26,141 nucleotides of DNA from Sanchytrium tribonematis (Eukaryota; Sanchytriomycota; Sanchytriomycetes; Sanchytriales; Sanchytriaceae), in the NCBI GenBank assembly GCA_018985235.1, contig JADGIG010000062.1:1-26141 (forward strand), in the 5' to 3' direction. The notes beneath the pieces are model-generated. The model saw only the letters and a program-made list of their open reading frames with translations. It ran no database searches and was not told the origin of the DNA. Numbering within the stretch: the stretch's first letter is position 1; each line of letters begins with the position of its first letter. Made by a program: the position numbers and the translations under genes. Shown here piece after piece: positions 17,325 through 26,084 of the stretch.

Positions 17325-18486
17325 ATGGACATTCCAATTAATAGTGGGTCAATATTCAACGGAAATTCTATTTTGTTAGGCGGTGGTGGTGGGTCTAGTA
17401 AAAGTGGCATTAAGAATAAGCTCATCATGCTGGATGAAAAAGTTGTAGTCAGAAAGGAACTAATTCTCGAAGATGAACATGATTCAATTATGAGTGTACA
17501 TTCTGTGGATGACTATATTGTATTCTGTGCTAATGATTCCAAGACAAATATTAAAGAAAATATCAATAACGATTTGCGGGTTTATAAATTTATTAACGGC
17601 GAATTTGAACAGCAATGGAAAGGTCAAGCAATTTTCAAACCACCATCAGAGTACGTTAGAGTCGTCAGAATATCCCCCAAAAAGGACTATATACTTTGCG
17701 GGACCACCGAAAAAACGATAGTTGCAACAAAATTGGATCGCTATTCTATTTTGAAAGGTGAATTGCCAGATGAAGTATATGACATCGATTTTATTGATGA
17801 CACAATTGCGATTTTAACAATGCCTTCTCAAATTTCAATTATAGACATTAAGCCAGAAAAAATTGAGAATTTGTTTATTTTACCACTTCCAACTTATTCT
17901 GGGAGTAAAGCCTCTCCTAATTATAGATGTGCAAAGACAATTGCTTTTAACAATAAGCAAAAACTACTGATTGCAACAAATTTGGGGAGAGATCAAGGCT
18001 ATCTTTCTTGGTTTGATATTCAAAAAGAAGAAGAAATAACAAAAGAAATTCCAGAAGAAGATAAAGAAAATGCGAGACGTAAAAGTATAGTAAAAGTAAA
18101 ATGGGGATTTAAATTTCTAAAAACAAATTGTGTGTCGAAGCAACCAATAAGGAACATTGCCATAAGGTACTTTAAGTTTATGTAGCACAACACGAGAATT
18201 AATTGCATGTGCTCTTAGTGGTGATATTATCATTCTAAATTTCAATTTTTCAAATCTGTTCAAGTATACACCTCACAAATTTCCAGCTAGTGTTCTTTTA
18301 TTTATAGACAATGACAAAAAGTTGCTTTCATCTGGTGCTGATCAAATTGTGCATGTTGAAGCATTGGAGCAGAGCAAATTTAAATCCTTTAGTGTGGCTT
18401 ACTTAATAATCATAGCATTGATTGTTGGATTACTATCAGTTCTTTACGTTTTTTTCTATCAAGACTTTATGGATCAAGAATTATAA
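17325..18486 (+). CDS. SEC12: SEC12/PREB guanine-nucleotide exchange factor for Sar1 (two exons)
   Basis: ER-membrane exchange factor that loads Sar1 with GTP to start COPII coats. Exons are 17325-18166 and 18186-18486 (19-nt intron, phase 2), giving 380 aa. The N-terminal loop GGGGGSSKSGIKNKL is the Sec12/PREB signature (GGGGAAKTGIKN). WD-type repeats follow, and after the intron come ELIACALSGDIIILNF and ASVLLFIDNDKKLLSSGAD. A single TM at about 351-371 (AYLIIIALIVGLLSVLYVFF) leaves a 9-residue lumenal tail. Unspliced, the protein would lose the last blade and the membrane anchor. The lumenal tail is much shorter than in budding yeast and resembles PREB. TAA is followed by an overlapping AATAAA (18485-18490). 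Confidence 0.92.
18167..18185 (+). other. 19-nt spliceosomal intron in SEC12
   Basis: GTACTTTAAGTTTATGTAG, splitting an AGC Ser codon (phase 2). Removal opens a further 99 codons with the last WD blade and the TM anchor; retention reaches TAG within the intron. Confidence 0.93.
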
Positions 18487-18584
18487 TAAATGTTAACTTG
18501 ATTTTTAAATTGCTTCAAATTCCGCATGTTTCGCATTTATCAACGGAATGCGTCAAATGTGCGACGTTTTGCATATTTTGAAAA

Positions 18585-20547
18585 ATGTCTTTATCATACC
18601 AAATATTGAACCCAGTTCAAATAAGCGTACCGTGTATATATCCGCATATTAATTTTAACTACAATTTTAAATTATTCAATGGAGATTTGTTCAAGGTCAA
18701 TTTTGAGCCTTATCCTATGAATATTGAAGAAAGATTTTATCAAGCAACTATAGATTACCGAGGAATTATAGGTGGCGGTCATATGTTTGTAGATAAAGCA
18801 AAAAGTTGTGACACATATCCTGGAATTCTAATGGAATTCAATTGGAATAACACCGAATATAAATTGGAAAAAATTAATTCAAACTTTGTGGTACAAGAAG
18901 TTATTCTAGATACGAGCAATCAAGCTAATGAGCAGCTGACATGTGGATTAGAGGCTGACTTAAGTGCTTTGTCTTTTTCAGATTCAGGGAAGCAGTTTCA
19001 ATTTGTAACACAGCAATCTTCATGTCCTGCCCAAGTAAAATATGCCAGTCTGGGAATTGCAGTGGACTGCTCCGTCTCACAACAATCAAAGAATGATATA
19101 AATGCAATAACGCAAGAAGTTTTGGCTAATCTTGCAAAAACAAATGTTGCTTTTGGTAAATTTTATAATGTTCATTTGGTTCTTAGCGACTTAGACATAC
19201 GGCTTAGCTGTAGTCAAACTTATACATCTCCTACAGATAGCATTAAAGATGGTGAATTCGATAAGTGGAATATTCCTTGTTTTAATAATTATCCAATAAT
19301 GCAAAGAATTAGTGATTTTTCAAAATGGAGAGGAAGTAGGAAAGATAAAATTGATGTATGGCATTTATATAGTACATGTGCTTCAGATTCAAAAGTAGGC
19401 TTAGCTTGGCCAAGTGCTGTTTGCAATACTGGGGCTACAGCTGCAACTGGTAACTACATGTATAGCGGGACTAGTATAAGTACTAGACAGCAATCCAGCT
19501 GGAAAGTTATGGCTCATGAGATTGCCCACAACTTTGGTGCAATCCACGATTGTTTAACGACTTGTGACTCATCCTGTCATACTTGTAGCAGTAACTGTGA
19601 TTGCGCTGGCAAATATCTCATGAATCCAAATCAAAATGTTGCAACCGATGATTTTTCACCCGGTACAATCCAGGATGTTTGCAACACTATACCAAGTTTC
19701 ACATGTTTGAAATCGGATGCTTCCTTAATTTATGAATTTGCTCAAAACAAATGTGGCAATGGTGTTGTAGACCCTGGAGAAGAATGTGATTGTGGAGATC
19801 TGTGTGATTCTGATACATGTTGTACAAATACGTGCAAATTAAAGCCAACTGCTCAATGTAGTGATAAGAATCAGGCTTGTTGCAATCAATGTAAATTTAA
19901 ACCAAAAGACACAATTTGCAGACTTAAAGAAAGTGTTTGTGATTCAGAAGAAAAATGCACTGGAAATAGTGGCAATTGTCCAGCTGATTCTTATGACAAT
20001 GATGGATCGTCATGTACCGATGGCTCATTTTCTGGAAATTGCGCATCAAAATATTGCACTTCTCCAGATAAGCAATGCACTGATGCTAATCCGTTGTCGA
20101 CTGGTGCTTGCACAGGATTTGGAGCCGAATCCAATGATTGTATTTTGACTTGCAACTTAAATGGTGGATGCGCTCAATTCCAATCATTTTTAATTGATGG
20201 CACAATCTGTGGAGGTGGTTTTGGTAACTGTGAGGCTGGATCCTGTCAATATTCAAGTTCTTGTAATCAGCATTTATGTAGGGGATCAATTTCGAGGATT
20301 TGTAAGTATATATAAAGTGTTTTTTATTATAGGGGCTTTGATTGTAGGTATTCCACTGCTGATGTGTGGCTATAAAAGATTCAGAAAAAAGAAAAACAGA
20401 GTACAGACTTCAGACAATAGAAAGACTGGAGATGGAGAGGAATGGGAAGTGTGGGAAACAGAAGAACAAAATCACATTCAGATAGAAGATGACCGGCAGC
20501 CATTGTCTCCTATTAAAAGAACGCCATATAGAGATCCAGACGAGTAA
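18585..20547 (+). CDS. ADAM-family membrane metalloprotease (two exons)
   Basis: Exons are 18585-20262 and 20282-20547 (19-nt intron, phase 1), giving 647 aa. Order: prodomain-like region (1-150), reprolysin domain with zinc motif HEIAHNFGAIHD (311-322) and Met-turn M346 (KYLMNP), disintegrin domain from C390 (CGNGVVDPGEECDCG), a Cys-rich/EGF-like part to about 558, and after the intron WDQFRGF, a TM at about 569-590 and a basic then acidic, Pro/Ser-containing cytoplasmic tail. This is the layout of fungal ADAMs (e.g. fission yeast Mde10) and animal ADAMs. Unusually, no signal peptide is visible: the start is MSLSYQILNPVQIS, an in-frame TGA lies just upstream, and only 98 bp separate it from SEC12. 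A hidden 5' exon is possible. The stop is 2 bp from the convergent COG8 stop. Confidence 0.9.
20263..20281 (+). other. 19-nt spliceosomal intron in the ADAM gene
   Basis: GTAATCAGCATTTATGTAG, phase 1. Removal fuses the Cys-rich region to a full-length TM and tail. An alternative 31-nt GT-AG intron slightly downstream would also restore frame but leaves only about 13 residues of TM. Confidence 0.85.
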
Positions 20548-20549
20548 AT

Positions 20550-22076
20550 TTATTCTTTTGCTGTATTGATGTCTTCCGCTGAAATTTCGTCTTTTTTTAA
20601 AACTGAATCACTGGATGCTTCCAATATTTTATATAAATTTGAAATGTTAATCCCGAACAGTTCAGCCGCTTCGATTTCATTGCGATCTTCAGTTATGTTA
20701 CTATAAATTCCTTTGGTAAGAGCCTTAATGACGTAGGGAAGAAAATGATGCCTCAATGCGTGTAATACACAAAATACATGCTCAGCCAATAAGTAATTCT
20801 TGTTGTTAAGGTACACAGAATTGGCAGCTTCTCCGATCTTATTTAAGCACTGGCTCAAACTATTTCCTACCTGCCTGTGTATATCCAATATAGGCATGAT
20901 GTAAAGAACATTTAAACCTGCTAGTATGCTGTTTAAGCACGTAGCTAGTAATGGAAAATCGAGAAGCACTTGCGGAGGTGATTCAGCAAATCGAATGGAT
21001 GATGGGGTATTAGGTGTACTTGTAATTTCATTATCATCACCCTTTTTAAACATCTCAGATAAAACATCTACTTTTTCCGTAGTGATTAAGTTAATCAAGT
21101 GCGCAGCAATGGGATTTTTAGGATTCAATCCATTAATTCTTTCAATTTGGTCTACAAAATATTCAGAAGCAGTGGTCAAATGTATATTACACATTTCAAA
21201 AACTCTGTTTTTAATAAATTCATTTAAATTTTGCCTAAAATCAAGCTCGTACTGTTTAAGATACATACCACAGTACATGAGCTGTAAACAAATTCCATGA
21301 AATTGAATGATGTCGTCAGATTCAGTAAGTTCTTCTTTACAAATTGTCAAAAATTTCATTGTTTGTTTTTGCGAATACCAAGTCAAATAGCGCGAATGTT
21401 CTGCGCTAACTTTTGTAAATATGATATTGAACGATGACATTGTTTCCGTTATATAAACTCTGAACCATTCAATAAATTTTCGTAAAAATGGCACAGTGGC
21501 AGTTTCTGAAAGATCAAATTCTTGGCTAATCTCTTTTAAAGCTATTTCAAATTGCCGGTTCTTAAGTTCAAAGTACCAAACTATTAATGAGTCGGTCTGG
21601 TTTACTCCAGACAGTCGAACAAGTTCAAACAAAGGCAAAATAGTTTGCAAGGTACAATCTTTTAAGCTTAAATTTTGAACAAATTCATCCGTATATTTTT
21701 TCAAATCTACTTTCTCTGTATACGCAAGCTTGGCTCTCATGAAGTCTTTTGAATAAAGATAATATTGACAAAGGTCTAGCTTAATTATTTCTTCCTTTGT
21801 AGGCTGCTTAATGTTTTGCATCATTTGAAGATTTAATTGTTTTCTTTCTCTGAGTTCCTGAATTTCCTTCTTTGACTGCTCTATTTCATGGTCAATTTGC
21901 TGCAGAATTTCGGTAAAATTGTTCTTTATAAATTCTCTTTCTTCATGTGCTTTGAAAATGTCATCAATTTTAGTGATCAAAAAATCAGAACCGAGGTCTA
22001 CTTTCTCATCCTCATTCATATTTTCGTCTGCGTTTTCATCAATATAAACTTTAATGCTAGGAGCAAATGATACCAT
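20550..22076 (-). CDS. COG8: Conserved oligomeric Golgi complex subunit 8
   Basis: Subunit of lobe B of the COG tether, which returns glycosylation enzymes by retrograde transport within the Golgi. The protein is helical throughout with an N-terminal coiled coil (about residues 45-92). Diagnostic segments are ICLQLMYCGMYLKQYELDFR, which parallels COG8's QCMYFGLSFSRVGADFR; LLDFPLLATCLNSILAGLN, which parallels PPLAYFLNNILVAFN; and AELFGINISNLYKI near the end, which parallels LGIPPTQLSKY. At 508 aa it is shorter than human COG8, mostly through a reduced N-terminus. The stop TAA lies in AATAAA (20549-20554). The gene downstream on the same strand sense (start 22531) ends 130 bp from its start. 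Confidence 0.85.
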   Translation of the reverse strand: MVSFAPSIKVYIDENADENMNEDEKVDLGSDFLITKIDDIFKAHEEREFIKNNFTEILQQIDHEIEQSKKEIQELRERKQLNLQMMQNIKQPTKEEIIKLDLCQYYLYSKDFMRAKLAYTEKVDLKKYTDEFVQNLSLKDCTLQTILPLFELVRLSGVNQTDSLIVWYFELKNRQFEIALKEISQEFDLSETATVPFLRKFIEWFRVYITETMSSFNIIFTKVSAEHSRYLTWYSQKQTMKFLTICKEELTESDDIIQFHGICLQLMYCGMYLKQYELDFRQNLNEFIKNRVFEMCNIHLTTASEYFVDQIERINGLNPKNPIAAHLINLITTEKVDVLSEMFKKGDDNEITSTPNTPSSIRFAESPPQVLLDFPLLATCLNSILAGLNVLYIMPILDIHRQVGNSLSQCLNKIGEAANSVYLNNKNYLLAEHVFCVLHALRHHFLPYVIKALTKGIYSNITEDRNEIEAAELFGINISNLYKILEASSDSVLKKDEISAEDINTAKE

Positions 22077-22206
22077 TTTAATTGTCAGGAAAAATATTTA
22101 AAACATTATAATTAGTAAGTTCTTGGACTTCAGATTAGTCCTTAAAATTATTTTTCCGTATGCTTTTATTAATATCAATACAGTAGCATCAAAATGAAAA
22201 ATTTGT

Positions 22207-22531
22207 CTATTCTAGGTTGAAATAAATATCTGCTTTTAGTTTGGCTGCTTCTTGTAATTGCGCCTCGTCTGCACCGGCATTAAGCTTCTTGAATTCAGGA
22301 CAGCCTAAGATCAAGTGTCGAATGCGCATGTCTCTTCTATTTCCGGACTTCAGCATCTTATGACAAAGTATACATTCCTAAATTATTATAATTTACAAGA
22401 GGTGTTCCGTGGGTATTGTTGACATGTCGATCTAAATCAAATTTCCTCGGGAATGACTTGTTGCATTTGCGGCATATCAGAATCTTATTATTATTGGTGA
22501 TGAAGTCCAATCGCATTTTGAAGTGACTCAT
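22207..22531 (-). CDS. Small C2H2 zinc-finger protein, 101 aa (two exons)
   Basis: Exons are 22531-22397 (45 codons) and 22377-22207 (56 codons plus TAG), joined by a 19-nt intron in phase 0. The first finger is consensus C2H2: CRKCNKSFPRKFDLDRH then VNNTH (CX2C-X3-F-X5-L-X2-H-X4-H). A second CX2C (CILCHKML) follows directly after the junction, with H and C further on (RHLILGC) as a likely CCHC/CCHH unit. The tail is Ala/Lys-rich and helical (LNAGADEAQLQEAAKLKAD). The clean match of a splice junction between two zinc-binding units supports the model. The protein has no other domain; nucleic-acid binding is likely but the target is unknown. Confidence 0.85.
22378..22396 (-). other. 19-nt spliceosomal intron in the small zinc-finger gene
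   Basis: On the coding strand GTAAATTATAATAATTTAG, phase 0. It separates the two zinc-binding units; without removal the frame ends 12 codons later. Confidence 0.88.
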
Positions 22532-23000
22532 TTTTAATTTGTTTCAAGCGAGTGTACGGACACGTCAAACGCTGGATTATAAATGTCGGGATCGACGCCT
22601 CAAAGCGGATCGTAAATAGATGCAAAGTCGAGCTGAATCGGTATACGATCTCCGTGGGGCTTAATGGGGTCTCTATTTCACTCAATTTTTTAATTTTTAA
22701 TCTTGGGGGCGCAAAACCTACCAAAATCAATTTTGAAAATTAAAACTTGAATTTATTACGAGCATTGATATTTCAAAATCCGCACCTGATATTGCGAAAC
22801 AATAATAATGCATGCGGGGGCATATTCGTGAATGCGTGTTTCACTAAGATATACCATTTATAGTTTTAGTATGGTCCGGATTTGTATATTGGATAGGAGA
22901 TTGATCGATATCATTTGAATTTATGATTGGTCAGCAATAGCCATCGAGCCACTTTCATGGCTTCCAAAAGTATAAATTTGAACGTTGTCCAAAAATTACA
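22532..23000. promoter_or_regulatory. 469-bp non-coding spacer with a CpG-dense block and CCAAT candidate
   Basis: This is the longest spacer in the window, between the divergent zinc-finger and surface-protein genes. Positions about 22545-22680 are CpG-dense (13 CG in about 138 bp by hand count), far above the surrounding AT-rich DNA. No tRNA, 5S, U1-U6 snRNA or other RNA gene could be recognised there. Reading frames of 60-80 codons exist on both strands but start only at GTG or TTG and resemble nothing known. ATTGG (reverse CCAAT) at 22926-22930 lies 71 bp upstream of the surface-protein ATG and may be its promoter element. Confidence 0.5.
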
Positions 23001-25280
23001 ATGTCAAATATATTGTCATTATTGCTATACTCTGCTATACAGACATACTTACCAAGTGGGGGTTTGTCGGCAGTTTTACAGGGCAATGAATATTCAGTCA
23101 CAATTGGAAGTTCCGTGGCTGCTTCCACCAGCTGTCAAGCAATGTGCACCGCAGATTCCGCTTGCGTGGCAGTTACACATAAGGGTTCTTTGACTACTTC
23201 TGAATGTCATTTGCATTCATATTTCATTCTAGACATGGCAACCAATGGAGCCTATGAAGTGTCTGATTCAACTTTAAGGTCATTTATCAAATCACAGTAC
23301 TATACAAGTGCGAACAACACAGCAGCCGTGGGATCTTTGACAAGATACAACTTTGTTAATGGCTGGTTGCATCAGAGATATGTTCTAAGCTACGACTCCC
23401 CAGTTTCATTTGCACCATCAAGTCCAAACAATTTGATCTCCGTTTTAAATTCAGATTACTCCAGTGAAGCCATTCAAGAGAATTCGAGAGCTAATTACGA
23501 AAGGGTTGCAATAACCCGTCCCTTTAATGTGTCCATGGCAGAAAGCTACACTGACACGCAAGGCAAATTAGTTGTAGACGAAGGGCCCGCTTCACTTCAT
23601 ACCTTGAATATAAAAACCGGTGTCTACAAATTGTTTGATGACACGAAATTATACGGAGATGCAGTTAGTGTTGACCTTGCAGCAGATGTCAGGGAAAACA
23701 TTCCAAACTACAGTCTATACGAATGTATGATGAGTTGTGTGGAATTGGGATCTCAGAATTGTCAATACATCGTCTACGATTATTTGACAATAACTTGTAC
23801 TCAACTTACTTACAACGAAGCATCTACATACTCTGTTGATAAAGTTTACTCCAATGAAGTTCTCACTTTAAGAAATCAAGATACCATCGATTTACCAGTT
23901 GTGGATGTAAAACTTGTCGGAACAGCATTAGGCTCTAACACCACATTGGCAATGACTACATGCCATTCAAACTGTAGAAGCTCTCAAAGTTGTGCCGGTG
24001 TTAACTTTGATGTGATGACTGGAACTTGTCAACAATTTTCTTCAATCACTTCCTACAACACTACAATGTACGGATTTATCGGTTTTAGAGTGAAAGAAGC
24101 TAAATCTGAAACTTCGGCATCTGAGTACATGTCCACTTCGTTATTCTTCTCAGAAATTGCCGCTGAGAGCGCTTTGGAATTAACAGCTAGTCTTCAAGAA
24201 TGGAGCGCTGCTGGTGCTGCTTTCACGGAGTCATTGGAATTGTGGTCAGTCATTCATTCAGTAGAAGTTCAAGCCTCTGAGGATCTTCGTCAATCATTGC
24301 AAGAATGGAGTGCAGTACATTCACAAGAAATCTACGAATCATATTTGGCAGAAGCCCAAGCTCAGGCTGAAAGCACTGCTTTGTACCTTCAAGTTCAGAG
24401 TGAACTCACAATTTCTCTTGAAGGTTGGTCCATGGAACATTCTCAAGAAATATACGAATCTTACTTAGCAAGGGTAGCTATTGAAGAGGAAAAAGCCGCT
24501 GCATTTACGCAATCTAGAGAAGAATTAAGTGCATCCTTGCAAGCTTGGTCCGCTGATCAACAGGAGCTTACAGTTTCATTGCAAGGCTGGAGTGCAGAAC
24601 ACTCACAAGAGCTTTATGAGTCATACCTCGCAAGGCAAGAAGAGGCTGCTGCTGCCTACACGCAAACTCAAATGGATATAACTGCATCATTAGAAGCTTA
24701 TTCCGCTGAACATTCCCTAGAATTGTACGAGTCCTATTTGGCAAGTCTCGAAGCTAAGCAATCTACCGCAGATTTTTTAGCAGCCAAAGCTGAATTGACC
24801 GCATCTCTTGAGGGATGGTCTGCTGCACACTCTGATGAATTGTACCAATCGTTGCAGGATTCAATTGCAGACTGGTCAATTGCTCAAGAAGAGTTGACAC
24901 AATCATTAGAAGGATGGTCAAGTTTGCACCCTATTAGAAGTCAGAATACAATGTCTGCATCCTCTGGTACGATATCGTCAAAAGTTATTACTAGCAATCG
25001 TGCCACATCTTCTAAGATTTCACAAATGGACAGTAAAATTGGTGACGAGTACCCAATAGGAACATCAGGGAATGTCAATCCAACCAAGGACTCTACCACA
25101 AACGAAAATGACAATGCTCTCAACAGTCCAACCACAACTACGTTGGATCATGAGAAGGAGTTAGCAAGTAGTTCATTGCTTTACATTACTTTGCACAATG
25201 ATATTTCCAACATTCCTCAAGGAAGTAGTGCTCCAGCAATATCTAAAATCATGTTGTCCTTGCTATTCTTATTTATTTGA
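23001..25280 (+). CDS. Repetitive GPI-anchored surface protein with PAN/Apple-like Cys motifs
   Basis: 759 aa. The N-terminus (MSNILSLLLYSAIQTYLPSG) looks like a signal peptide. Three Cys units of similar spacing, C45-C49-C55-C69, C242-C246-C254-C266 and C321-C325-C331-C343 (Cx3Cx5-7Cx11-13C), resemble PAN/Apple adhesion domains. Residues 397-643 are imperfect repeats of a 37-40-residue helical unit built on SLEGWSAEHSQELYESYLA. A Ser/Thr-rich stalk follows, and the end, SSAPAISKIMLSLLFLFI, is a typical GPI-attachment signal: small residues, then a hydrophobic tail to the last residue. The protein is probably displayed on the cell or spore surface. It seems to use more C-ending codons than neighbours, which may mean high expression. 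TGA overlaps AATAAA (25280-25285). Confidence 0.85.
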   Translation: MSNILSLLLYSAIQTYLPSGGLSAVLQGNEYSVTIGSSVAASTSCQAMCTADSACVAVTHKGSLTTSECHLHSYFILDMATNGAYEVSDSTLRSFIKSQYYTSANNTAAVGSLTRYNFVNGWLHQRYVLSYDSPVSFAPSSPNNLISVLNSDYSSEAIQENSRANYERVAITRPFNVSMAESYTDTQGKLVVDEGPASLHTLNIKTGVYKLFDDTKLYGDAVSVDLAADVRENIPNYSLYECMMSCVELGSQNCQYIVYDYLTITCTQLTYNEASTYSVDKVYSNEVLTLRNQDTIDLPVVDVKLVGTALGSNTTLAMTTCHSNCRSSQSCAGVNFDVMTGTCQQFSSITSYNTTMYGFIGFRVKEAKSETSASEYMSTSLFFSEIAAESALELTASLQEWSAAGAAFTESLELWSVIHSVEVQASEDLRQSLQEWSAVHSQEIYESYLAEAQAQAESTALYLQVQSELTISLEGWSMEHSQEIYESYLARVAIEEEKAAAFTQSREELSASLQAWSADQQELTVSLQGWSAEHSQELYESYLARQEEAAAAYTQTQMDITASLEAYSAEHSLELYESYLASLEAKQSTADFLAAKAELTASLEGWSAAHSDELYQSLQDSIADWSIAQEELTQSLEGWSSLHPIRSQNTMSASSGTISSKVITSNRATSSKISQMDSKIGDEYPIGTSGNVNPTKDSTTNENDNALNSPTTTTLDHEKELASSSLLYITLHNDISNIPQGSSAPAISKIMLSLLFLFI
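24189..24929 (+). repeat. In-frame tandem repeat region (about 110-120-bp units) in the surface-protein gene
   Basis: About nine copies of a core SL(E/Q)xWS, most followed by HSxELYESYLA and an 18-21-residue Ala/Glu/Gln-rich spacer. Copy distances are about 40, 40, 37 and 39 residues, with shortened copies (14 residues) in between. The copies differ at synonymous and non-synonymous sites. Confidence 0.85.
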
Positions 25281-25325
25281 ATAAAATACCCTATATTACA
25301 AGCGCAATACGTCACAATGAATATT

Positions 25326-26084
25326 TCACATAAAAGAATCCGTTTTGGTTTTCGTTGGACCGTAAAGCCTTTTTTCATCATAGTCATAAAAATAATGTCG
25401 ACCATTCCTTTCATTAAGTCGTTCATTTTCTTCCAAGCGCCTTATCTTCTTTTTTCTACACCATGACAATGCAACACAAGTAAGAACTATAATAAGTAAG
25501 ACCGAAAATGTCCCGATAATTGCGTTTGTTACAACTTTGAAGCTATTGGTCATTAAACCAGCACCAACACAAAATTCACCTTGTTTTGAATCACAGGATG
25601 TGCAAATATCCAATTTAGTGTGAAAACCACAGTTTCCATCCAAATTATCATTCAGACCTACGCAATTTGAAGATTTTAGTGTGTTACAATACTTATTAAT
25701 ACTGCCAGATATTTTCATTTGCTGGCTTTTGAAATCACCACTACAAGTATTAGTAACGTTTTTATATTCATTCAAAAATTGTGAACAAGTATTTTTGCAC
25801 ATTCTTTTTGAGGAACCACATGCATTCTTCTCAAATAACGAATCGCATACCCAGGTTGCATAAGTCGGCATTAATATATCTTTGTCACAATTTGAATCGA
25901 TTGAATTGTAGTGAGTGTTGAATACCTCCAAGATTGACTGATCTAGGGAATTCGAGTCATTGATGATATTGTCACTATTCTCAAGTTTCGAACCTAATTT
26001 TAAATAACTACCACTCCAGGCACTACAGAACGTACTCTCTGCAACAGCAAAACATGAATTATTGTTGGATTGAGGTATTGACAT
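25326..26084 (-). CDS. Cys-rich single-pass membrane protein with Frizzled-like Cys pattern
   Basis: 252 aa from the ATG at 26084; an in-frame TAG lies 6 bp upstream of it. The ectodomain (1-183) has about 18 Cys; the stretch TWVCDSLFEKNACGSSKRMC followed by KNTCSQFLNEY and TNTC recalls the Cys pattern of fungal Frizzled-like domains (as in the Mid1 family). A TM at about 184-208 (AIIGTFSVLLIIVLTCVALSW) is followed by basic residues (RKKKIRR), then an acidic/basic tail rich in Tyr (HYFYDYDEKRLYGP), giving a type I orientation. No signal peptide is seen at this start, so a 5' exon may lie upstream, perhaps beyond the window end. It converges on the GPI protein with 45 bp between stops. Confidence 0.7.
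   Translation of the reverse strand: MSIPQSNNNSCFAVAESTFCSAWSGSYLKLGSKLENSDNIINDSNSLDQSILEVFNTHYNSIDSNCDKDILMPTYATWVCDSLFEKNACGSSKRMCKNTCSQFLNEYKNVTNTCSGDFKSQQMKISGSINKYCNTLKSSNCVGLNDNLDGNCGFHTKLDICTSCDSKQGEFCVGAGLMTNSFKVVTNAIIGTFSVLLIIVLTCVALSWCRKKKIRRLEENERLNERNGRHYFYDYDEKRLYGPTKTKTDSFM

Noticed and set aside
17261..17341. Upstream ORF of 26 codons overlapping the SEC12 start
   Set aside because: Position is suggestive of a uORF, but the SEC12 transcription start is unknown and nothing shows that this ATG is in the mRNA.
20294..20324. 31-nt GT-AG intron (GTAAG...TATAG) as the ADAM intron
   Set aside because: It restores frame but removes half of the TM segment; the 19-nt intron just upstream matches the other four introns and leaves a full TM.
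22596..22606. B-box-like GGATCGACGCC as a sign of a tRNA gene
   Set aside because: The flanking bases do not form a T arm or acceptor stem, and no A box lies at the right distance.
22491..22743. Two 60-80-codon open frames on opposite strands in the CpG-dense block
   Set aside because: They begin only with TTG or GTG, resemble no protein, and the lower-strand one overlaps the first exon of the zinc-finger gene in another frame.
24189..24929. CRISPR-like or transposon repeat array
   Set aside because: The repeats are in frame, encode a consistent protein unit and vary like coding sequence; there are no unique spacers of constant length or terminal repeats.
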